A stretch of DNA of 64,000 nt from Sindora glabra (GCA_020226215.1 CM035236.1:5027001-5091000), one strand, 5' to 3'; numbered from the stretch's first letter, positions 23,831 through 37,356 are shown. Numbers and translations: made by a program. Notes: generated by a model from the sequence alone, not told the origin.

Positions 23831-25410
23831 GGTAGCCCCTTCAGTTGTTTGAAGGCGAAAATTTCTTAAATAGGCAATGTCAACACTTTGTTTAGAGACA
23901 AACTAAAGAGATAACTGCAAAATATAAATACACGACTGGAGTGGGGATCTCACATGAATTTTATAGGATTATTTATATTAGTGTATTTATCTCTTTACAT
24001 TATTTAAAATAGATAAAAATAATTCTCCTGGAAGCTTGATAAGGTTGAGTGTTTTTACTATGAAATTTTTTTTTTTCAAATTTTAAAATAAATGAATAAA
24101 AAAATTACAAACATCATGCCTACCTTAAGTTAAAAGGATATGCATGATACCTTGAGTGAAGCACCCATTAAGAATGCCTCACTATTTTTACCTCACCTTT
24201 TTTCTCTCTTTTTTTTTTTGTTAATTATTAAGTGGGGTGGATGATTATTTTGGATATTAAAATATTAATAAATTTTTTATCTTCTAATGAGTGTCATTTT
24301 CGAAATTTGAATCTTTACCCATTAAAGATAAAATTTTCACCTCTATCTACTTGCGATCACAAATGCTCCGCAATTTCAAGTAAAATTCATATATGCATGA
24401 TAAAGTATTAAGAATTGAAAACTAGTTGTTGGATATTAGATCAAACCCATCTAATAATGAAATTGTTAAATGTAGAATATCTCATTTGTACTCTAATACA
24501 AAAATTTAAGTTGAATAAAAAAAATCTTATAATAGAAAGCAATCACTAATCGACAATAATTTGAATTTGAGTCAAATTCAATGAATCATTTGAAAAAATT
24601 ATTATCAATTTATTAAAATAGGGTTTGGAGCCTACCATGTGTCGTCCTTAGATGCATCATGCCGTGTTACTACATAATGTCATGAAGTAAAATATTTTCT
24701 CACTTATATTAACTTTGCAATACTTGAAAAAAAAATTTACATTCTTTTTAGCCAAATCATACTCGCAATTTTTACCACAAAATAATATTTTATTACCACT
24801 AGACTAATCACTTTAACAATTATGATATTTTCTAATTAAATTTGATTAACATATTCATCTATTTAAAGTGTATTTTTACAACTTTTCACTCTAATAAATA
24901 ATATATAATTATCATTGGGTTTAAAAATGCACTTATTTTTATAAATACATATTATAATTATTAATTAATATTAATAAATAATATTTAAAATTTTAATTAA
25001 TAAAAAATTCACTTTCGATCTTTATATTATTTTATTCTTTAACAATATTTAAAAAATAAATTGATGTTGTCTTGAGTCAAACCTATAATCTCATGAATAA
25101 GATTATAGTTTGACACCACTTAACATGATTAGTTTTTACGCAAACTTAACATGACTAACATGCTTAACTATTTGAATTGCAATTTTGTAACTTTTCATTG
25201 TGATAAATAATATATAATATTATTAAATATAAATAACTAATTCTTTTTATAGGCAAATATTGTAATTATTAATTAATATTAATAAAAAATAATTTGAATT
25301 TCAATCTTACTTGAATCAATAAAAAATTCCAATCTTGATCTTATTTAAATAATTAAAAATAATATTAAATAACATATTTAATTGATAAAATTATCAATTT
25401 TGTCTATAAA
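23831..25410. other. AT-rich intergenic repeat DNA, no gene
   Basis: Closed in all frames. A segment near 24.88-25.05 kb (AACTTTTCACTCTAATAAAT and following) is repeated in direct orientation near 25.19-25.35 kb (AACTTTTCATTGTGATAAAT), a ~300-bp degenerate duplication of unknown origin. Confidence 0.5.
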
Positions 25411-25602
25411 TTGTAAAATTCTAATAAAATGGTTCTTGAATTATATTAAATGACCAATTTTGTCTCTAAATAATAATTCATATAAATAATTTTATCTTTC
25501 TATATAAATATTCAAAGATGAAATTGTCTGTATGAATTTATATGGAGGGATAAAATTGGTCATTTAATAAAATTTATGAATTATTTTGTCAGTATCATAC
25601 AA
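25411..25602. mobile_element. Foldback MITE, copy 1
   Basis: The two halves are inverted: the left arm reads ATATTAAATGACCAATTTTG and the right arm, on the other strand, TATTAAATGACCAATTTTAT. Inverted similarity extends outwards for about 45 bp on each side. A related copy lies at 30.57-30.83 kb. Non-coding. Confidence 0.75.
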
Positions 25603-26427
25603 TTATATATATGAAATTCATAGCTTTATTTTTTTAATTTTATATTATTTATGTAGAATATTTTTAATGATAAGATAATAGCTGACAATTTTTATTTTCA
25701 AATGAAAGTTATTTATTAAAATATATAATATAATTATTAATAAAATAATTAAAAATATTTGTTAATTATTAAGATTATAGTTTATATTTGACCTATTAGA
25801 TGTGTGCTACTCGTTCTTCTATAAATTTTGATACTAAGAGTGAATTAAATTTTTATCTTAGGGTTATCAATATATATGGTCGTATTAATTTTTAAAATTT
25901 GTATTTGTCATGACTTAGAACAAAAATAAAATTTTTACATTTTTATAATGATTGATAATACATAATGAAATAGTAATAATATTATTTTTAGATATTATAT
26001 AAAATTAAATAAGGAATAAAACTAATATGATTGGATTTAATTGCAATAAATAATCATAAATAAATAAAAATGAATGAATATGAATACCAACAAAAAATTC
26101 TAAGTAGCGATCGTGCTTATGATAATAAATACATATATAAAAAATGAATTTTTTTAAATGAATCATTATATTTAATCAAAAGTTATTTAGTGGTAAATAT
26201 CTCTTATTTAAATTTACAAAAACACACATATATTATTATCAATATAGAAGGAAACATATAGATTTGTTACACTGCTTGTTGGATTACAAAGTCAATCTAT
26301 ATAATTTTGTTTCATTTACATGTTTAAATTGAGGGTTTAATGTATCAATACATGAAATACATAAAATAAGTAAAGTAAAGTAAATGTGTGGAAAGGTGCA
26401 AACTCAGTTAACAGTGCATCATTATTA
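25603..26427. other. AT-rich intergenic DNA, no gene
   Basis: No coding sequence. From about 26190 this is the left part of a degenerate duplication continued beyond the 26428-27124 insertion and repeated at 27500-28080. Confidence 0.5.
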
Positions 26428-27124
26428 GGGTGGTTCTACGGTACTCATACTAAAAGTATGAGTACCAATGAGTACCATAAAAATGACCTCATTTGAACCG
26501 TTGATATAAGAAGATAATATCGCAGCCCTTCGTGAAAAATAACTTGACACTCTTTTAAGCAACAGTAAAGGTTGGATAAGAGGACGAAAATGCCCTTCAT
26601 GTTTCACGGAACCTAACGTTGGAATTACTATGGAAAAAGACAAAACTCCTCTGATCGGGTTTCAGCACCGGAGGAGTGAACAATTGCTAAATAACCCATG
26701 ATCGCAATAGAATCGAGAACGGAATAACCTATGGAGAAAATCATTGCAGTGAAAGAAAAGGTAGAAAATCATTTTTTGTCTTGCAAATCGCAATAACCTA
26801 TGGAGAAATACACAAGGTTGCTACCATCAACTGCCTTTTACTGTCATTGCTTCCACACCGATGCCCGTTTCTAGTCACACCACCATATGCCTGCATTGTC
26901 TCGACCTCCATCTGTCGGTCACACCTTCCCCTCCAAAACGCCTAATTTCCAAGTGCGAAGATACAACTTTTTCTATTCAGAAGGAAAGGGCAAAATGTCT
27001 CCTGTTTATTTGGTTAGACAATGACCTGGATCTTCCGATTTTCTCATCCACGTGTAAGCAGCCTTTTCCATCTTAGCAATGAGTACTTAAGAGTACCAGA
27101 AAAATGATTACTCAAGAAATCCCC
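26428..27124. mobile_element. Non-autonomous DNA transposon, MULE-like
   Basis: The left end (GGGTGGTTCTACGGTACTC) and right end (GGGGATTTCTTGAGTAATC on the other strand) are imperfect inverted repeats. Just inside the left end is a perfect 12-bp-stem hairpin (26440-26466, GGTACTCATACT and its complement around AAA); a similar palindrome GGTACTCTTAAG lies inside the right end. Flanks ATCATTATTA and ATTATTATTA agree at 9 of 10 bases, consistent with a 9-10-bp target-site duplication as made by Mutator elements, though the sequence is low complexity. The interior (26640-27060) is richer in G+C and has short open frames without recognisable protein, so captured gene sequence is possible. Confidence 0.65.
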
Positions 27125-28365
27125 TATTATTATTAAGCTCCAAAGAAAAGGCATGAATTTGTTATACCTCTATGTTTACCTTTTCTTAAAAGGTCCTATG
27201 CTAGTTGTTAATTTAATTAGATTTATATTTATATATAATATATAATGATGTAATTTTTTATAATATCCATTAATGGTTTAAACTAATAAACAAACGTAAA
27301 TTTTAAACAAATGTAATTTAAATATATTTAACATATAGATTTCTTGTCATACAATAAGCTAAATTGTTACTAAATAATTTGAATAAATAATAAAATAAAA
27401 CATTCAAATAGGAACAAGTAACTTATTTATCCTTATCATGATAGTTATTATTGACGGACAAGAATATAAAAAAAATTTTAAAATCATAACTTTTTATGTA
27501 AAAATCTTACATACATGTATTACTATTAAGCACCGAAAGGAAGACATAAATTTCTTTTATTAATTATTTGATTATAAAGTCAATTTGTATAATTTTCTAT
27601 TGATTGCATGTTAATCAATAGATTCAATATATAAAATGATCAAATAAAAGCAAATGATATGAAAGGGCAAAAAGATATAAAAGCTTATGTAATATTGCAT
27701 TTTTTGTAATAGAAGAATACTATTTTAAACTTGATTATTATCATTACTTATTAAAATTCATATTCTTATTTTATATTTAGTTTAATATTTTTATAAATAC
27801 ATTCCTTTCATTTGAAGAAAGATAAAAAGATATTACTTTCAAAAAATATTTTTCTAGTCCAAGTCCTATAAGTGATATGCCTAAGAAAAAATAAGAAGAG
27901 TTAAATATATTAAGTTTTAAATTTGTTTTATTTTACTCATGTTTTTACCTTTTTCTAAGATTTTATGATAGTTACTAATTTCATTTTATATATTTATATT
28001 TATATGTAATATATGACAGTATGATTTTTTTATAATATTTATTAATGAGACAAGTTGATAAATAAACATAAAATAAAAAGTGGCTCTTAACTTAAATTTC
28101 ATCCTTGCATGTATTGAATAATATTATAGGAGTTAATTGAAAAAAATTTAATTCAATTTTAACATTCATTTTATAATAATTATAATATATAAATTCTACC
28201 CAAATTTAATTTTATAACAAATCAAATGCAAATCCGCGCATAACACAAGGATGCTTACTAATTTTAATATTAAATCTAATATATGAGTTTTACATGAAGC
28301 TCTAATCAATTAATTTTGTTCTATTTATATCATATAATAGTATAAACTTGAGTAAGTCGGGTTTA
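27125..28365. repeat. Second half of a ~600-800-bp degenerate direct duplication
   Basis: 27500-27660 resembles 26240-26400 (shared AAAGTCAAT and TATAATTTT words in order) and 27840-28080 resembles 27130-27330 (shared ACCTTTTTCTAAGATTTTAT-type block, then a TATATTTATATTTATAT tract). The first copy is split by the element at 26428-27124. Near 28228 ATCCGCGCATAACACAAGG resembles a decayed Helitron-type hairpin followed by CTTACTAAT. Confidence 0.5.
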
Positions 28366-29392
28366 GGTTCTGTTTAATAATTAGCTGGTTATATTGGCAT
28401 TTAACTAATTAAAGTAATTGATTTAATCAGTTGATAGTATTAATTATTTATATAAAAATATTTAATAAAGTTAGTTATTTATTACTGTTTGTATATAAAG
28501 TAATATATAAGAACATGTGTATATTTTATAATTAATTTAAATATTTTTTTATTTTAATAATATTTTATATTATAATTATAATATATTATTTTCTATGTTA
28601 AATATTTTAAAAAATTATATCATTATAATTTATTATATTTATTTCATTTTTATTTAAAAAATTAATAATCATAATTTTCTAGTTAAAAAATAATTATAAT
28701 ATTTTGGTAGATACAATAACTATTAAAGTTATTTTTAATATTAAATTTAAAATTCAAATATTTATTATTAAAAATATTGATGAATTAGACATTTTAAACA
28801 TAAAAATATATTTTTCATAAGTAATACAGTCTTTTCTTTTTTTTTCTTAATATGTATTATTCTTTAATTCAAAAGATATCATTTGATAAAAGATCAATAA
28901 TTTTTTAATATATTTTCTATTATTTACTATGAAATGAAAAATATATTTACTTCTTTTTTATATGATTTAATAGAAAAGATATGATTATGTTCATATACTT
29001 TTTTATTATCATGTAAATATATTAATATAACTTATTATACTTACTTAATTTTATTTTAAAAATAAATAATTATAATTTATTATATGTATTAGATTTTTCT
29101 CTAAGAAATAAATAAATATAGTTTAGTATTTTCTTATTTATCAAGAATGAAAAAGTAAAAAATTTATAATTATGGACAAGAATATTTTTTTTATACTAAA
29201 TACAAATCAAACTTTTTAAAAATTTACTATTTTTAAGGTTTTTAAAATAATTGTTTGAAATTAATAAGCCGACTGAAATAGTTATTTATCAAATATTCAA
29301 ATTAATTGATTGGCTTGGCCAAATAATTAAAAGACATTCAAATCAGTTAAAACCTAATTAAAAAGTTATTTGTCAAATACTCCCTTAGTTAA
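28366..29392. mobile_element. hAT-type non-autonomous element, copy 1
   Basis: The left terminus TAGGTTCTGTTTAATAATTA and, on the other strand, the right terminus TAAGGGAGTATTTGACAAAT follow the plant hAT MITE pattern TAGGG(N)GTTTG(N)AAATAACT. Subterminal parts contain repeated AACTAATTAA words; the middle is very AT-rich and non-coding. A truncated relative lies at 36673-37110. An 8-bp target-site duplication was not found, so ends are approximate. Confidence 0.55.
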
Positions 29393-30569
29393 CTTTTAAG
29401 TATAAACCTAGTTAAAAAAATAAAACATAATAAACACTATTTTATATAATAAAATTATATTATTATAAAATTCATTAGAATTATGAAAATATTATAATGG
29501 ATATGTTGAATATATATATGTATGTATCAAATGAGATGAATATTTTTACGTGAAAGTTAACATTGAAGAGATATGATTAAAATATAAATTCATATGATGT
29601 TTTTAAATAATTACATGACTTTAAATCATATTTGAATCATAATTATCAATGCAAAATCTAATAGTTATGATTTATTTTTTTAATATTTCACGTGAAAATA
29701 TTCATATATACTTTACATAATTTTATGTGAAGGTTAGCTCCCAAAAAAAAATCAATCTGCACTGCGCACATTAAAAAAAAAAAGAAGAAGGAAAGTCAGC
29801 TCCTAGAATGTCCATTTTGATGTCTCCAATTTTACAGAAAGTGACTTGTTCCATTGTTTCATGGACTTACAGATTGCAATGAATCTAAGAAACTATATGT
29901 TTTGCCTCTTAAAGAAATATTACACCCTGGATGGTTTGATGTTCTTTGGACGTAAAGCTTCCAAATTGGAATGGGATTTGTTATCATTCTGTCATAACTT
30001 GTAAAAACATTCTGATTCATTATTGAGTTTTGATAAACATATTCTATTCCGAAAAATAAGATGAGCCAACCAGAAATATTTTGCTAGGTTCAAGAACTTG
30101 ATGCTTGAGTAACAGATGTTTTGGTCCAAACAATTTTAGTAATTGACCAAATTTTTTATGCAAGATTGAAAATAATATGTGCATTGAGGTGAGTAAACAT
30201 CTAATCATTATAACAAGCAAATTCATAATTAGATTCATTCTTTAATAGGTTTCTATCCATTCGATAAGTTAATTACTAGTGCCACTAATAGCAGTCGATT
30301 ATGAAAGTCATGAAGAATAGTTTCTTTTATTCAATAAACATTGGTTGTTGAAGCATGCAATGAATAATTTTGGGTTGTCCAATGATTTAGGAATTTTCAT
30401 TAGTGGTGCGGGTGGAGAGATAATGTTAGGGGTTATCTGCAACATTCATACAGTTTAGGAGGTTAAATGCATATTTTTGGATGTTAGGGAGTAAATTGCA
30501 CATGCCTTAAAGTTAAAAAGGGTTTGTTGCATTTTACTTACTTAATATATAAAATTAACAAAGTTATTA
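29393..30569. other. Intergenic DNA, no recognised gene
   Basis: Two minus-strand stretches (about 30.24-29.82 kb) keep short open runs in different frames, and their composition is less AT-rich than the surroundings, suggesting an old coding fragment. I could not recognise a family. Confidence 0.4.
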
Positions 30570-30825
30570 ATTTCATCCCTAAAGTTGTTGGGTGTTGATA
30601 ATTTTTTTTGAATTATATTAAATGGCTAATTTTGTTGATAATAATAATTCATACAAATAATTTTCTTTATCTATACAGATTCATATAAACAATTTTGACC
30701 TTGAATATTTGTATAGAAAGATGGAATTGTTGATAAAATTGTCTGTAAAAATGATTATTTAAGGATAAAATTAATCATTTAATATAATTTAAAATATTTT
30801 ACAATGCTTTGTTATTTCATAGATA
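30570..30825. mobile_element. Foldback MITE, copy 2
   Basis: A diverged relative of the element at 25411-25602. The left arm contains GAATTATATTAAATGGCTAA and the right arm, on the other strand, AAATTATATTAAATGATTAA, with similar internal order. It lies just beyond the C-terminal end of the hAT transposase pseudogene. Confidence 0.65.
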
Positions 30826-31019
30826 AAATTGATAATTTTATCAAATTTAATAATTTAAATTTAGTTTTATATTTTTAAAAAATATTTAATCTAATAACTT
30901 ATAATTTATTAATAGAAACCCAAAATAGAAATATTAGCATAGGAATTAAAATTTAAAAAGCAAGAAAATGTTACTACCTACAACAAAATTTTCAAAGTCC
31001 TTAATAAGTTGCAAGTATT

Positions 31020-33135
31020 CCAAATCAAAGTTGAAAATGGACGATTTTAGTCAATTCTATGCACATATAAGACCTAGTCATTTTAGGAGAAAAGGAGGAT
31101 CAATACACATTCAAGATTTGTCCACTAGCGTTGAATGCAGACTCAAATGCCTCTGTTAGGACTAAAACAACAAGAACATCCTTTGTAACCTTTGAAACAA
31201 TTCGGAAACTTTGAAGAGTTCACCTTTCACCACTCCAAGACATTTAATCCTTCATTAACATCAATGCAAAGCTTTGCCAAATACCTCTTGACTTCATCTT
31301 TTGCTTCAATTGAATCTTTTTCCTCTAAATGTGACTTGAAGGTAGCAATTCTTACTTTATAGGTTGGTTTCTCTTCTTGGAGTGCAATGTCTACCATATT
31401 TGTTAACTGATTGGCTTGGGAACTTCCTTCCTTGGAGCTATATAATTCAAAATACCAACAATGCAATCTGTATAAATCCTTTTTAACCTTAGACAGTAAA
31501 TCAGTAACATTAAAAGGATCATAAATGTTATCAAATGACCACTTTAAATAGGCTATTTTATACTTAGGATCTAAAATGTTAATAATATAGAATAATGAAT
31601 TAAATTTCTCCACATTCTCCCAATATTTGTTAAACTTACATTTTATCTCTATAGCCATATCATTAAACAATAAATCACCACTGTTGGCCCACTTCAGGAG
31701 CTCACTTTGGATTAAAGTAAGCTAAGGAAAGGCTCCATTTGAAGTAACATAAAAGCTACCAAATAACTCCACAATGTAGTTAAAGAAAATCTTTTAAGAA
31801 TTTTATAAATTTTTTTGCATTGCTCCAATCAAGAGAAGATAAGAGGCCCAATAGTCTCTCATAAAAGTAATTAACAAAGCTTGGTTCATCATCTTCAAGC
31901 TTTTCAAAGGCCATTTGAAATTTTTAGATAGCTTTAAGTATGTTGAGTTTCATCTAGATGGAATATAAAGACATACCAGGCTTGAATAGTCAATGTTATG
32001 TTGTTTAATGCAATTTTTAAATTTTCCAAGCTAAGAAAGGGAAGATCTAATCCATTTAACAATATTATAAATATAAAAGATAGAAGTGTGCATCTCCTTT
32101 AACCCTTTATTGAAAATAAGATTGATTATATACGCACAACACCTAATATAACTATGCTGCCCATCTAAGATTATCCCATTAGTATTTTTAATTCTTTTTT
32201 TTTAAATAAGGAATAACAATATCATTAGAACTTGCATTATCAATACTTATTGTAAAGACACACTCTATTCTCTATTCGTGCAAATAAGACTATTTACTTC
32301 TCAATTGTTTTCCTTTTATGATTTATGATTAACAATTTGGTAGAAGTTAAGAATATTTTTTTTTTGTAAAATCCATTGATTATCTATGAAATGTGCTATT
32401 AAGACCATGCGTTTAAATTTTGGATTGATGTCCAACGATCAATTGTTAGAAAATTATAGCATAATTTGATTATATAAAATATCTTAACTTCAATACTTCA
32501 TCTAAATAAAGTTAGTAGCAATCCTTAACAATATGTTGGGAAGGAAGGCAAAATTGTAGTTGAAGCTTAGAATAAAGAATTTAGAACCCTAACACCTCTA
32601 CCATCTTAAAGGACTATTTATCTACAATGATAAATATAGATTATGCTTTCCTACATGCTGAGACATCACATTTTTATAATAGTAGCAACTAAATCAGACC
32701 TACCCCCTTTCTTGGTTCAAAATTAATGACAGATTGTTTAGGATCGAATATTAATGCATAGGAAAATTTAGGATAAACCTTAAGATGCGCATTCATATTA
32801 TGAGTGCCATGACTCTTAGTATGGCAGAAATAACTCTTATTATAATATTACATGTTGCCATTGTATGGTTTTCTTAATTTTAGGTAATATAGTGAAATGG
32901 TTTCATTCTATAGCTAATTTTCTTATCTTATTTGCATTTAGTTACCTATTTGCTTTTGTTTTCATCTTCACAAGGCTGGGACTAGTCATTTTCTACTTTC
33001 TTTTGCTTTTATTTTTAGATTCAACTGTGTTTGTAGATGGGCTAACTTTAGCACACTGTGATGATGAAGTTGGTGGATTAAATGATTGTGCTTTATTGGG
33101 AGTATTTGAAGTTAGGTGGATCCAAGTTACCTAAA
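31020..33135 (-). pseudogene. BED zinc-finger hAT transposase (RICESLEEPER/DAYSLEEPER type), decayed
   Basis: Translating the minus strand in shifting frames gives family landmarks in the right order: a Ser/Thr/Pro-rich N terminus (33.1-33.0 kb), a BED-finger tail and linker (HGTHNMNAHLKVYPKFSYAL, then PKQSVINF, ~32.8-32.7), TIDRWTSIQNLNAW (~32.45), IAHFIDNQWILQK (~32.38), SIDNASSNDIVIPYLKKR (~32.25), YIRCCAYIINLIFNKGLKE (~32.15), FEKLEDDEPSFVNYF (~31.9), a 147-codon open block with FNDMAIEIKCKFNKYWEN and LDPKYKIAYLKW (31670-31227), and the hATC dimerisation region (VTKDVLVVLVLTEAFESAF, ~31.18). The frame is broken repeatedly; a TGA replaces the second Trp codon of an expected W-W pair just after LNVLEW, and a stop interrupts the hATC region. 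Not functional as read. Terminal inverted repeats of this element were not identified. Confidence 0.88.
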
Positions 33136-36100
33136 AAAATAGCAGAATGCAAATGAAAAATTAATATTTAGAGAATTCTTATATTATCTAACAGTAAACA
33201 ACAAACACTAAAAACTAATGTAAATAAATAAATGTAATTATAAAAATTACCTTCAACACCTACTAGAAGAAATAAATTTAGTAACTTCAATGAATCATTA
33301 TATAAGTTACTTCAGAAACCATTGCAACTGTATATATTAATTCAATTAAAATTGTAATCAAGCAAGGAAAATATAAAACAAATTAATAAATTATCTAAGT
33401 TAAAGCTACAAATCAAATTAAAATGAAGAAATAAATCATTTTATATAAGATATGGATTAATATGTCCAAACCACTAGTAAAGAGAAATAAAATTAAAAAT
33501 TTAGAAAATTTTACTTTATGTTTAAATTGTATTGTTTAAATAGATAATGACTCACTTATAATGTTTAAAATATGTTAAATTTGTAACAATTTTTTGCATA
33601 AAAAGAAGGCTATTTTTTTGGTTAAGTCATGTAAAATAACTAAAAAATAGATAGAATTGTTGTCAAACAACAAAAACAAAAACTACAAAATCTGATTGAG
33701 TGCAACATCCAAATCCAACAAGAAAATAAAAAAAAAACTCCTATTTTGCAGTATAAAAAATAAAACAACCAATAAACTAATGGACAAAAAATAAAATTCA
33801 TGCAACTCAAGCAATTTACTTCATTTTTCCTTAATTAAAGAAAGTTGGATAATAACTAATAATGTTTAAATTAATAAGAATCATATAACAAAAATTAAAT
33901 ATAGTAAACCTATTTTTTTATTGACTAACCAAATAGGTTAAAAATGAAGCTATGATGCCATCCAATTTAACAATAAAATGTCATGCAAAAAAGAATTGAA
34001 TTTTTTAAAACAATTTAAATAACACATTATTAATATTGTAAATAAAGGAGTTACTGGAGTGAGAAATTCACTAACTAAAACTGTTGAAAAGGGAAGACAA
34101 CAATATTAAAAAAAATTAGGCTATTATATGGTAGTCAACAGAATAGATCTACAAACCAAATTAAAATGCCAAATAGTAAGCAAAGCCCATGGTAATGGCT
34201 CTTGCAGTAAATATTAAGTGTGTTAGTCAAGGAATTAGGATATGATAACATAAAAAACAAAAATAAAATGAAAACATTGGATATATGCGGATCAAATGGA
34301 TGAATGTATGAACAAAATTAAAGTAAAAAAGGCACTGTTTATATGCAGTGTGTATTGAATTCTAGTTTACTTCTCTTTGCCTAAATCAATAAAGGAATTA
34401 GGATATAATAACATAATACTAAAAATGAAATGAGCATAGAAGATATCTAGATCAAATGGAAGAATGCATAAACAAAATTATAAACGTAAAAAAGGCATGG
34501 TTATTATAGCTTCAATAAGAAGTAACATTTATAATTATAAATTATAAACATATTATTTAAAAAGTAAATTTTTTTTACATGAAAGAGTATATAGTAGTGT
34601 GTATTAGTGTTTTCCTAATTTATTTGATCAAATTTCATATTACCTACCCAATAAACAAGCTACAAATAGCCATTGACATCAATTTATCAAATATAATTAA
34701 GAAGGCAATATATCTTTCAATATAGAAGACTTAGTTGGAATTTTTTAACTTCACAATTGCATGTTCTGCCCTTTCACGATTAAGAACAACAAGGACAAAG
34801 ATTTACCTATCACTCACATAAAAATAATCAAATAATTAGAGATCATCAGAGAGGACAACAAACTTAATAAACACATTTTCTTGTGATAATAAAAGTGCAA
34901 ATTCCAAGGAAGAAAACAAATAACATATTATTGAACATAATTTATAATTTATATTTTCACTATTAATTTCTTAGAATATCCTACATGTCAGCATCTAGTA
35001 TCAGGCAATAGTGATATTATTAGACACTCATTTTTGAAGATGTACATGCTTCCTAAAGTAGAAAATGAAATAGAAGAAATATAGGGAGTTATGACTTATA
35101 TCACTTATCCATCTAACGGTCAGGAGAATGCATGATAAACAAAATATATATACATAAAATATGCATAGAATTTTCATTCTTGCATTTACCAAAACAATTA
35201 TTGTTAAAATTACTATATTTGTTGATCTATTCTTATATATTGACATAATGATTCAACATATCAATTGAATATAAATTATTGTACTAGTTTTTATCATACT
35301 TTATAATTAAAATCAATTTTTTTAAATTTTGCTGTAAGACTAAAAAATATAGATAAAATATAAAGCATTAGTATGTGCCATATGTTTACTCACACGGGTT
35401 TAGTTATGTAATTTATTATGAATATAACTTGAATGAATTACAAAAATGGTTAATTCTAACTATAACAGAGTTTTATGTAGTAGGTAAAATCATCATTTAT
35501 TAATAATTTTTTCATTTTTTCATTTATCTCTACAATCAAGTGAAAGAAAATAATTTTATTTCAATTTTTTTATCTAAACAATAACTAATAAAATACTATT
35601 TTTCTCTTTATTTTCTATCTCTATTTTTCTTCTTTGCATCCAAAGGGATTAAGTTTGGTAGCAGGAAAATGATTGAGGAACCAGTACACATTGAAATCAA
35701 CTCAATAAAGGACTTTTGAATTTTATTGTCCCAATAAAAATTTTATTGCTAAAGAAATAGAAGATAATATTTGTTATTGATTATTTCCATAATTTAAAAG
35801 ATTCTTTATTCTATTCCAAAAATATATATTTTCTTTTTCCAAACAAAGATTTAATAAATATGATATATGAGAAAAATATTCGGTACATTACTATTAATTA
35901 TTCATCATTTTATTTTTTAGTTTTTACTAAATTGTTAAAATTTATAAAATACTAAAAGAAAAAAGAATTAAAATTCCCTGAATGGATAATTATTCATACA
36001 TAAAAAATAGAACTGGATGATTATTCATATAGAGAAGTGAGACAAATACAGATTTATCAAGCTAAGGTTCTCAAAACTGTCAAAAACTAAAGAATAACTA

Positions 36101-36230
36101 TCAACAGACCAATTTAAAAAAATTAAGCCTCACAAAAAATGATTCGCTTACCCTCATTCTATGGATGATAATAACAGGCATAATAGTAATTAAAGTTGGA
36201 AGATCAGAAATTTTTTATGAGTTTTGCTAA
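33136..36230. other. AT-rich intergenic DNA, no gene
   Basis: Closed in all frames, with A-rich tracts. Probably element-derived. The word pair ATCAAATGGA and GAATGCATAAACAAAATT near 34.29 and 34.45 kb indicates a degenerate ~150-bp repeat. Confidence 0.45.
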
Positions 36231-36590
36231 AGAGATTAAGAGACAATAAAGCAAAAAGATAAATCACAAATACACTAAACAAAATAAAAAACCTTAGACT
36301 TACTTGTATCCAATCCTCATCAAAGAATGAAGGTTTGCTAGAAAGGACAAAGATCAACAAATTTAGGTGATGATCAACACTGTCATTTGCAATTAAAGAT
36401 TAAAAAAATCAGAGATTAACAAACAATAAAGCAAGAAGATAAATTATAAATACACTAAACAAAATGAAAAAACCTTAGGCCTACTTGCATCCACTTCTCA
36501 TCAGAGAATGAGGGTTTGTTAGAAAAGATAAAGATTAATGAATTTGGATGATTATCAGCAGTGTAATGTATGAGCAATACCTAGCAGAAG
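36231..36590. repeat. Two-copy 180-bp tandem duplication
   Basis: The unit starting AGAGATTAA recurs at 36411. Both copies contain AATACACTAAACAAAAT, then CCTTAG(A/G)C(T/C)TACTTG and a GAATGA(A/G)GGTTTG block. About 80-85 % alike by eye. Confidence 0.8.
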
Positions 36591-36672
36591 CTATGTTATT
36601 GAAATAGGCGGTGGATTCTTTGGTTTTGGATGCCTTGGGCTAAGAGTAAGGGTTGAAAGTTTGAGAGAACAA

Positions 36673-37110
36673 AGCCTTGTTTCAGTAATTCAGCTGATAG
36701 TTGTAGCGATTAGTTAATTCAATTAACTATAACTAATACTGATTATATTAACTAATTTAACCAGCTAATTATATTCGTTGTTTAAATAAAAATATTTAAT
36801 AAAATCAATTGTCTATGATTTGTTGTTTATATATAAATGACAAATAAAGATATAAGTATATGTTATGAATTATTTGAGTATTCTTTTATTTTAATATTTT
36901 AGATTCTATATATTATTTAGTATATTAAATTTTTTATAAATAATATATCATTATAATTTATTATAAATTAAATATTTTTTAAAAATAAATTAATATAATT
37001 TTTATAGTAAATAAATTTACCAATAAAAATTAATAATTATAATTATTTAATTTTTATGTAAAAATAAATATTATAATTTTCTATATGTTAATAGTGTAAG
37101 AAATGAGAAG
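36673..37110. mobile_element. hAT-type non-autonomous element, copy 2, truncated
   Basis: Begins AGCCTTGTTTCAGTAATTCA, matching the hAT terminus pattern, and continues in parallel with the left ~430 bp of the 28366-29392 element (shared AAATATTTAATAAA, TGTTTATATATAAA and ATATCATTATAATTTATTAT in order). The right end is not present nearby. Confidence 0.55.
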
Positions 37111-37356
37111 ATTGATAAATTAATATTCTTCATACATATGAATTAATTAGAAAATAATTTATCAATCATAAAATAGATGGCTTTATTAAAAGTATCAATC
37201 AAAATAAAGTTTAGATAACAATACTAGCAAATATATTACAACGTTAGATAGTATCAATTAAAATAAAATTTTAATAATAAATCCAATCTAAATTAAAAGT
37301 TGATAACATCATTTAACACATATGCTTATGATATCCTAAGATTATCATCTAGTTAA

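Noticed and set aside
28228..28262. Helitron 3' end
   Set aside because: The hairpin ATCCGCGCATAACACAAGG is imperfect, the following CTTACTAAT only loosely fits the terminal CTRR, and no 5' TC terminus was found.
31227..31670. A live 147-codon gene
   Set aside because: It is only the longest unbroken block of the decayed hAT transposase, with family motifs continuing in other frames on both sides.
32865..33134. 89-codon hydrophobic plus-strand ORF resembling a membrane peptide
   Set aside because: It is antisense to the N-terminal Ser/Thr-rich part and leader of the hAT transposase pseudogene.
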